In this document: one piece after another, positions 57,473-64,000 of the stretch
Layout of the letters: every line of letters begins with the position of its first letter
How positions within the stretch are numbered: position 1 is the first letter of the stretch
Assembly (NCBI RefSeq): GCF_022539505.1
Contig: NC_061508.1
Coordinates: 39,178,256-39,242,255 of the forward strand
Direction: 5' to 3'
DNA from: Lolium rigidum
Lineage: Eukaryota > Streptophyta > Magnoliopsida > Poales > Poaceae
Length of the DNA stretch: 64,000 nt
Translations under genes and position numbers: made by a program
Notes under the pieces: generated by a model
What the model saw: only the letters and a program-made list of their open reading frames with translations
What the model was told of the DNA's origin: nothing
Database searches by the model: none

Positions 57473-58005
57473 AATCGTGTGTGACAGACAGTGTCCCTTG
57501 CCGTCGGTGCATTTCAGCAATATGTTGGCAAGTGGGGAGGAAGCGAAACACAACATGACTTTATTTTTGTTGGTGCTATTGAAGAACCGAGTCTCGATTA
57601 CCGGGTTGAAATGGTTGGAGTGATTTTTATTGGTCGTACATGACAATGACGAAGTTTGTTGCCTTTTTGGAAGTATAGTCTCGAGATTGGTCAGACTTTC
57701 TCCCCGGTGAAAATACCTTTGATGCGACTTTGGTGGTTAGATCACTAGATGGTGGCGCGTGTACATTGTTTCTTTTTTGGTGGCTTGGCTGTGGGAGAAC
57801 CTTTTTCAAGTGCGAGACCACGGATCTCTTTGGTAGGTCCGTTTTTTATGATCTTTTATGTTTTTTAACGTCTTTATTCTTGACATTATGTCAGAGGATG
57901 AGTGTTCTCCACCAATTTCTCCCCTGAAAAATTAGTGGCTTTACTATGCACAACCAACTTTCTCACCTTTCGATTTTCCCATGCAACTCTTGCGCCGTGT
58001 GATTC
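57473..58005. other. Unclassified DNA, nothing recognised
   Basis: No sustained frame, TIR or LTR seen. Not present after duplication copy 2. Confidence 0.4.
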
Positions 58006-59579
58006 GGCATCTCCAACGGGGTGACAAACGGACCGTTGTGCGATCGTTTGCATTCGTGCGGACGAAAAATGCGTCTGTTCCAGCGAGATGACACATGGTG
58101 ACCGCGCCGTTCGCAGCGACATAAACCCGGCCCAATATGCGGTATGTTTGCGTCTTCGCGATCGTGCAAAGTGACCGCGTTGGTTGCATCCGGACCCGCT
58201 TGGCAGTGACTAGGTAAGCAAAATATTCTTTCGTTACTATTGATTGGCCAAAAGGACCATTTTTACAGAGATTGTTAGTCGAGTTAACCTACAATTACAA
58301 CGGCCGTACCTACTCGCCGTCGCGCGGCCTATCACGGCCGGGTTTACTCGCAGTCGCTCAGCCTACTACTGGCCGCCGGAGGGCCGGCGCCATCATCGAA
58401 GCGCGAGTGCCTAACGCACTCCTTGCGCCACGCACGCCGCTGATCGGACAACTCGTCCTGCCGCATGCGGCGTTCGAGGGCCTCGGCCAGAGAGGAGTCC
58501 TTGTGGACTCTCTTCACCGCCGCCTCCCCCTCCGCCACCGCGGCCGCCATGTCGGCGTGGTAGCGGGCCCTGTCCCTAGCCGCTGCTGCCACCACTTCAT
58601 CCCTAGCGGCGCTGGCGTTCACCAACTCACGGTTCTCCTGCTCGACACGCGCGGGATCCGGTCCCCTCCGTGCGACCGACTCCAGATCGGAGCACAAGTA
58701 CGCCCGAGCCATGGTGATCGCATGGCTGCGAGCATCCTCCTCCGCTGCAAGAGCCTAATAGCGCTCGGCGTCCCCAGGTAGGCTCTCAAACGACTTGAGC
58801 AGAGCGGTCTGGTAGCGGCCGAACTCGAATCGGATGGGTTCGTCCTCGTCGTGATCGGCGATGTCGTGGATGATGGCGTCCGCGGGTGGGGCCGCCGGCA
58901 ACGAAGGAGCCGCCGCAAGGGTGGCGCTAGCCACCGCCATCTCCGCCCGCGCCTCCGCGAGCTCCGTCCCGGCCTCGGCAAGCTCGGCCCGGAGTTCCGC
59001 CCTGGCGTCAGCTTCCACCCTGCCCGCCGCCAACTGCTGATGCTCTAGCGCGCGCTGCCGCCCTCCGCCTCCGCAACCTCCGCCTCCGCCGCCTCCCGGT
59101 CCAGCTGCTTGGCCTGAAAGGCGTCGGCGGCTAGCTGCTCCTCCTCCTCCGGGTGGACTTGGCGGCATATCTGAACAACTTGATCCCAGCTAAGCTTGTG
59201 CTCGGCATGGATGGATGCTAAACTTTGGGTTGAGGTGTGCCCGTCACCATATATAACCACGGCGGGGCGGGAAACGATGTTCGCACGCATGTCGTTTTCC
59301 GCGCGCGCGAAACGCTAGCGTAACGCGCCAATCTGTTGGGCACGCGCAGGAATGACTCTCATCGCGCGGGAACCAGTAATCGTCGGCGGTAAACCTCGAC
59401 GGGACGTTAAATTGCCATTAACGACCTTGAAGGTGTTTGTGCTAAAAAATGCGTCCGCACCGCTGGGAATACCCGATGCAAACGGTCGTCCCGACCCGTA
59501 TGGCATCAACGGACGAACGCAAACGAACACACGCATATAATTTAGACGTTTGAAATGCGTCGGCCCGTTAGAGATGTCC
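58006..59579 (-). mobile_element. Harbinger/Tourist-like element, about 1.57 kb, with coiled-coil ORF
   Basis: Left end ggcatctccaacgggg and right end (reverse complement) ggacatctctaacgggcc are similar inverted repeats of the style of the neighbouring Harbinger elements. Subterminal 'atgcgtc' and 'tgcaaacggtcg'-type motifs occur at both ends. A clean 3 bp duplication is not visible, so the exact bounds may be off by a few bases. Confidence 0.6.
58344..59278 (-). pseudogene. Glu/Ala-rich coiled-coil ORF in the 58006-59579 element
   Basis: Reads on the minus strand from about 59278 (RPAVVIYGDGHTSTQSLASI, then HKLSWDQVVQICRQVHPEEE) through an Ala/Glu-rich helical region (ELRAELAEAGTELAEARAEM) and FEFGRYQTALLKSFESLPGD to a stop near 58755, then continues in frame (AYLCSDLESVARRGPDPARV) to 58344. 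One frame change near 59060 and one in-frame stop near 58755. Most of the length is predicted coiled coil. I do not recognise the family. It resembles accessory ORFs carried by non-autonomous grass DNA transposons. Confidence 0.5.
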
Positions 59580-59847
59580 TCATCCCCTTGTCGGTAAAAA
59601 TGTGATGAACGGACACACTCATGATGGAGGTGAGAGGACGGGGAGGGGGCTCGTGATTGTCACTGAGCATCAATAGTTGACACAGCTAGCGTCAACTGTA
59701 CCGTATCAGTTGTCGTCAGATAATTTTCTGCGGCTTTTTATATAATTTTGCTAGATCAAACTGTCCTGGCAATCAGTGTTGCCAACGATAGCCCCATAAA
59801 TAAATCCATCAAGATAAGGTGATCGATATGATGCTACATTTCCCCAA
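59580..59847. repeat. Segmental duplication copy 2
   Basis: Uninterrupted copy of the segment seen at 55099-55171 plus 57262-57472. It starts exactly where the 58006-59579 element ends and preserves the empty Harbinger site as 'ggaggtgagagg'. Confidence 0.75.
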
Positions 59848-59978
59848 TTTGCATAAAAAAATGTGATCCCGGATGATTTAATTCTGAGTGGAGATATCGC
59901 AAACATCAAATTCGGGGTATAATATTGACTCGCGTGTCGCGTGTGACTGATCTAAAGCCACACGTTACTGTGTATCAA

Positions 59979-60943
59979 GGAAAAAGTCTATTTCAAACCT
60001 TGAATTTATAGATGTTCGGCGAAATGAACCTCGACCTCAAAATCCCTGTCATTTGAACCTTGAACTACACAATCCCGATCTGAATAGAACCCTGGACCAG
60101 TTATTCATGTCCAAAAAAAAAATCCCGAATCAGTACTCTCACTTACAGTATTGGCCCACTTGTCATAACTCTCTTCTACATCAGTTCTAATTTTTTTTGC
60201 CATCATATCGTATAAACACGCATGACTGCGAGGGCTCACGGCGTCGCTGCTCCTCCCGCACGGGCGCGAGGCCGAGGGCCGCCGTTGCTCATCCCCCGAC
60301 GGGCGGAATCTACTACCGCTGCTCCTCCCGCATGGGAGCGAGGCCGAGCGCCGCCGCTGCTCATCCCCTACCGGGCGGACGCAACCGCCGTCGTTGCTCC
60401 CGCGCGGGCTCAAGGCCGAGCGCCGCCGCTGCTCATCCACCGTCGGGCGGAAGCCACCGCTGCTGCTCCTCCCACATGGGCGCGAGGCTGAGCGCCACCG
60501 TTTCTCATCCCCCGCCGGCAGACGCCATCGCTGTTGCTCCTCCCGCACGGGCGCGAAGCCGAGTGCCGCCGCTCCTCGCCTGGCACTCTCCTGCCCGAAT
60601 CTAGCAGCCGAGCTGGGGTGCGCGAGGTCGCGGCCAAGCTAGGCGGGCGGCGGCGTGCGAGCTCATCCTCTGACCAGAGCATATCGGACCCCCTGTCCCT
60701 GTCCAGCAATATTTTTTAACTAAGGGGAGAGATGAAACAGAAATCTGACATGTGGGCCCATATAGTCAGTGAGACAACAGATATTCCCGGCCGGGATTAT
60801 TTCTTTTCCCATTGCGCCAAACAGGACTAGGGTTCAATTCAGACCGGGATTGTATAGTTTAGGGTTGAAACGACAGGGATTTCGAGGTCGGGGTGCATTT
60901 CGCCAAACGTCTATAAATTCAAGGTTTAAAATAGACTTTTCCC
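59979..60943. mobile_element. Non-autonomous Mutator-type element with long TIRs, 965 bp
   Basis: Terminal inverted repeats of about 110 bp (left ggaaaaagtctatttcaaac; right its counterpart ending gtttaaaatagacttttccc) are flanked by a perfect 9 bp duplication gtgtatcaa (59970-59978, 60944-60952). Long TIRs plus a 9 bp TSD are diagnostic of the Mutator superfamily. The interior is a GC-rich minisatellite of possible captured origin (Pack-MULE style). No transposase. Confidence 0.92.
60240..60600. repeat. Minisatellite inside the Mutator-type element, five units of about 72 bp
   Basis: Units each contain gctcctcccgca-gggcgcgaggccgag, 'cgccgccgctgctcatccc' and 'gggcgga'. The gctcc anchors are at 60249, 60321, 60396, 60465 and 60536. 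On the minus strand the array is open from 60548 to 60105 and would encode about 24-residue repeats (GDEQRRRSASLPCGRSSG). Unit lengths stay near multiples of three in most steps, but coding is unproven. Confidence 0.75.
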
Positions 60944-60952
60944 GTGTATCAA

Positions 60953-61200
60953 TGTATGTGGTTCTCCATAAATGGGGTCTTTTACGGTGCAATTTACTAG
61001 TCACACATGCGAGTAGTATTGACTTGTATATACACCGGGTAGGAAATAAGGATCAAGATTTGATTTGATTTATTATGGGCAAGTGTTGTCACACCACATC
61101 CGATTTGATATGTCAATGGTACTCACGTAGCTTGATCAAGCCACGTACATCAAAACAATATATAATTTTTTTTATCAAACATTTTTCTTTCATTTGAGAG
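60953..61200. other. Short AT-rich spacer, nothing recognised
   Basis: No frame or repeat structure noted. Confidence 0.35.
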
Positions 61201-61419
61201 ATAACTCCCAAAAAAGAATTAAGAAACTCCAACGTGCCCTACAAAATAAACTGCGCTAAAAGTGGTTTGCAGCGTCTGTTTTGCTCTTTCAGCGTCCAGC
61301 GGTTGTGCGCCGCTTCACCGGACGCGCTAAATTTTAAAGCGCTGCAAAGCGCGTTCAATGGGAGCGCTAAGACACATTTCAGAATACAACGAAACATAGA
61401 TACTCTAGCAACTACTAAT

Positions 61420-61749
61420 TTAAAAGCCGAAATCTGACTCGTGCTCCGCTGAGGACTCTACCAGTGTCGATGAGAACAGGTCAAGCCAGCGGTCGTCGTT
61501 GTCGTTGATCGTCTGCAGGCCGGCAATCTGCGCCTCGACAAACGCTCGGCAGCACACCTTGTCGACCCTCCTTGCCGGGCAGTCCGCCTTGAGCCGTTGG
61601 GGCGTGCGTGCAACCTGTGGAAGGCGGAGGTGTTCGATCAGCGTGGCGCCATCTCGAAGCGGCGCTGGACGGTTGGCGAGGCGGCAAGCGGTGGGAAAAA
61701 GGGAGAGGGGGGGTGAAAATTCAGTGGCGGTTGGTGTACGCTCGCCCAT
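61420..61749 (-). CDS. Hypothetical ORF, 109 codons, probably transposon fragment
   Basis: Minus-strand frame with a compositionally normal C-terminal part (LIEHLRLPQVARTPQRLKAD, then FVEAQIAGLQTINDNDDRWL and STLVESSAEHESDFGF). The final Ser/Glu/Asp-rich tail and the flanking gcgct/agcgc-rich DNA (61250-61370, 61770-61810) resemble the style of the Harbinger MITE at 31996. I do not know the family. It is likely an exon or the 3' end of an ORF carried by a DNA transposon with undefined ends. Confidence 0.35.
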   Translation of the reverse strand: MGERTPTATEFSPPLSLFPTACRLANRPAPLRDGATLIEHLRLPQVARTPQRLKADCPARRVDKVCCRAFVEAQIAGLQTINDNDDRWLDLFSSTLVESSAEHESDFGF

Positions 61750-61996
61750 ATTTTATCCCGCGCTGGAGCTGGCTCGGTAAATTTAGCGCGCGGCATAAAA
61801 ATTCCCACGCGCTCTATTTTCGTGCGTCTACTTGAACGCATCGACCACTTGCGCGCGCACTGAGCCGCATTCACGAGAGTTTACTTTCATGAGACGCAAC
61901 CCAATAAACTGTCTGACGCCTCCAGGCCAACCACGACCCACATGGCCCTTGTGGGATCCCTTGCATGCCTTGCCGCCGTCGCCCCCTCGCGCAGGC
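61750..61996. other. DNA interrupted by the solo LTR; continues at 63398
   Basis: Read through the LTR insertion site, a plus-strand frame (WDPLHALPPSPPRAGTLGSL) joins to 63398-63547. No start codon in that frame was identified. Confidence 0.4.
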
Positions 61997-63392
61997 TGAT
62001 GACCCACAAGTATAGGAGATTGCAACAGTCTTCGAGGGAAGTAAAACCTAATTTATTGATTCGACACAAGGGGAGCCAAAAAATATTTGTAAGGCTTAAC
62101 AGCGGAGTTGTCAATTCAGCTGCACCTGAAAACAGACTTGCTCGCAATAGTTTATCAGAAGTAACAGTTTTATAGCAGTAGTAGTAGTGAAATATAAGCA
62201 GCAGTGTAATAAAGACAGCAGTAGTGATTTTAGTAAACAGCAGGATTAAAATACCGTAGGCATAGGGATGGATGAACGGGCGCTGCATGGATAAGATAAC
62301 TCATGTAATAATCAAGACTAGGCATTTGCAGATAATAATAAAATAGTATCCAAGTACTAAATAACCATAGGCATGTGTTCCGTATATAGTCGTACGTGCT
62401 CACAATGAGAAACTTGCACAACATCTTTTGTCCTACCAACCGGTGGCAGCCGGGCCTCTAGGGAAACTACTGGTAATTAAGGTACTCCTTTTAATAGAGT
62501 ACCGGAGCAAAGCATTAACACTCCGTGAACACATGTGATCCTCATATCACAGCCTTCCCCTCCGGTTGTCCCAATTTCTGTCACTTTGGGGCCTCGGGTT
62601 CCGGACAGCAATATGTGTATACAACTTGCAGGTAAGATCATAAAAAATGAATATCATCATGAATCAATAACATGTTCAGATCTGAAATCATGGCACTCGG
62701 GCCCAAAGTGACAAGCATTAAGCATAACAAGTTGCAACAATATCATAAAAGTACCAACAACAGATACTAGGCCTCATGCCCTAACAATCTTATGGCTATT
62801 ACATAAACAATCTCATCCAATCCCTACCATCCTCTTCAGCCTACAGCGGGGATTTACTCACACATGGATGGGGGAAACATGGATGGTCGATGGAGAGGCG
62901 TCGGTGGCGATGATGGCGATGATCTCCTCCAATTCCCCGTCCCGGGAGGGTGCCAGAACGGAGTTTCTGATCCCGAAATAGGGTTTTCGATGGCGGCGGA
63001 GTTCTGGATGTCTTCTGGAAAATTCGTCAAACCCCCTGTGCGTTTTTAGGTCAAGGGCTTTAAGTAGTCCAGAGGTGAGCGCCGGGGGCTGGCCGAGGCA
63101 GCGTCCCCATGTGGCGGCGCGGCCATGGGCCCACCGCGCCGCCACGTGGTGTGCGCGCCTCGTGGCCCCCCTCCGTCACATCTTCTGGCTCCGTGGGTCT
63201 TCTGTAAAAATAGGCCCATTGCAATTATTTCCGGGGATTTTCCTGAAAGTTGATTTTCTGCACAAAAATAAGCAACAGGGCAATTCTACTGAAAACAACG
63301 TTAGTCCGTGTTAGTTGTATCCAAAATACACAAATTAGAGGCAAAATAATAGCAAAAGTATTCGGGAAAATAGATACGTTTTGGACGTATCA
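61997..63392 (-). repeat. Solo LTR, 1396 bp, Athila-like
   Basis: Starts TGATGACCCACAAGTATAGG and ends gatacgttttggacgtatca, with the perfect 5 bp duplication caggc on both sides (61992-61996, 63393-63397). The termini are the same type as the LTRs of A, B and C, but the interior is a different family. A solo LTR with a matching duplication is the product of recombination between the two LTRs of a full element. Confidence 0.9.
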
Positions 63393-63397
63393 CAGGC

Positions 63398-63547
63398 ACA
63401 TTGGGATCCTTGGAGGACGATACCACACTCGCCGTCCTTGCACTCCTTGTCGTCTCGAAGCATGAGCTGAAGGAGGAGATGAAGGAGGAGCTGCTCCCGC
63501 CAATGAAGCGGGCGAGGTCGCGCGGCAGCATCAGTGCTCTCGTTTAA
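63398..63547 (+). pseudogene. ORF fragment downstream of the solo LTR
   Basis: Open plus-strand frame reading SLEDDTTLAVLALLVVSKHE and then a Lys/Glu-rich stretch (LKEEMKEELLPPMKRARSRG), with a stop at about 63547. It continues the frame left of the solo LTR. Not recognised; could be a transposon-borne ORF. Confidence 0.4.
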
Positions 63548-63900
63548 ACTTTTCAGCGCGGTAAAGCTTTAACATATTTTAAACTTTTTATTCACCATTT
63601 GTGTATAATTTTTCTTCTATACGATGCACCATTAGTATAAGGGAAAAAGTAAACAAACTATTATTAATAAAAGTTAAGCTGATTTGTCAAAAAAAGGAAG
63701 GTTAAGCTACGGAAGTTTCCTATGTTAGGTAGGCGTTTTCTTATTTTGCACTTGCCGTATATGCCCTTCATTGAAAAAATACTACTCATTTATTTGACAA
63801 GTATTGGTCAATATGAACCATCAGATCTCCTAGCTCAACGGTTCATGTTTTATCGTCCCTACCGTAAAAAGCCTCCCATAAATTGACTATGAGCTGCTAC
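63548..63900. other. AT-rich DNA, nothing recognised
   Basis: No gene, TIR or LTR similarity seen. Confidence 0.35.
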
Positions 63901-63901
63901 C

Positions 63902-64000
63902 TTTTTTTTTTCGAGGATACACCATGGAAAGGTGTATCAATCGCATAGAAGAAAGCCAAAGAAGGCAAAGTTGATGCTGCCCACAAGGGGGAGCAGCTCC
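63902..64000 (-). mobile_element. Reverse-oriented LINE/SINE 3' end with stem-loop, runs off the right edge
   Basis: On the minus strand it ends with the stem-loop GATACACC-tttccat-GGTGTATC (63916-63938), then CTCG and an A run (T10 at 63902-63911). Same arrangement as 25706-25733 with a different stem sequence. The body extends beyond 64000. Confidence 0.55.

Noticed and set aside
1..64000. CRISPR arrays, operons, bacterial-type regulatory sites and tRNA genes
   Set aside because: None seen. The direct repeats present are LTRs, TSDs or minisatellites, and the DNA is clearly plant.

Overview
This window looks like intergenic DNA from a large-genome grass, most likely a pooid (wheat/barley/oat group). 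LTR retrotransposons of types I recognise from Triticeae sequence are nested in one another, and PIF/Harbinger, Mutator, LINE and MITE insertions fill most of the rest. I find no convincing host protein gene, no tRNA and no complete rRNA gene. The assignment to a grass rests on recognising families by eye; no search was run.

Layout. 1-1117: right end of a Mutator-like element carrying the N-terminal part of a MuDR-type transposase. 1118-24013: an old minus-strand Athila-like Gypsy element (B), opened by a second one (A, 4752-21534, TSD gttat). A is opened inside its own 3' LTR by a third (C, 4787-13615, TSD aaccc), and C is opened by a small LTR element (D, 9039-11461, TSD ataac). 24014-25400: a 5S-rRNA-like relic and a 930 bp retroposon with a 13 bp TSD. 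25700-31507: a decayed L1-type LINE with an inverted piece of a different LINE inside it. 31996-32323: a Harbinger-type MITE. 35025-40901: a young, structurally intact chromodomain Gypsy element (E, Reina-like) with one 1633-codon polyprotein. 45769-53194: a gag-only Tat-like element (G) with an array of GCCGAT/ATCGGC hairpins and an antisense ORF. 53204-59579: three Harbinger-like elements, one encoding a DDE transposase. 59979-60943: a Mutator-type element enclosing a minisatellite. 61997-63392: a solo LTR. The window ends in the 3' tail of a reverse-oriented LINE or SINE.

How the parts relate. A, B, C and G lack reverse transcriptase and integrase, so they must be moved by enzymes made elsewhere. 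E encodes a full enzyme set. The Harbinger transposase at 55466-56791 could in principle serve neighbours with similar TIRs. Order of insertion can be read from the nesting and target duplications: B, then A, then C, then D; and an old LINE relic, then G and the Harbinger elements.

The most consequential observation is a sequence signature. LTR pairs that should be near identical differ again and again where one copy has CAG or CTG and the other has CGAG, CGG, CG, CCG or CTCG. Most frame breaks in the Harbinger transposase, and the gag breaks in A and G, fall on the same motif. Many apparent pseudogenes here may therefore reflect base-calling errors at CHG-methylated cytosines rather than decay.
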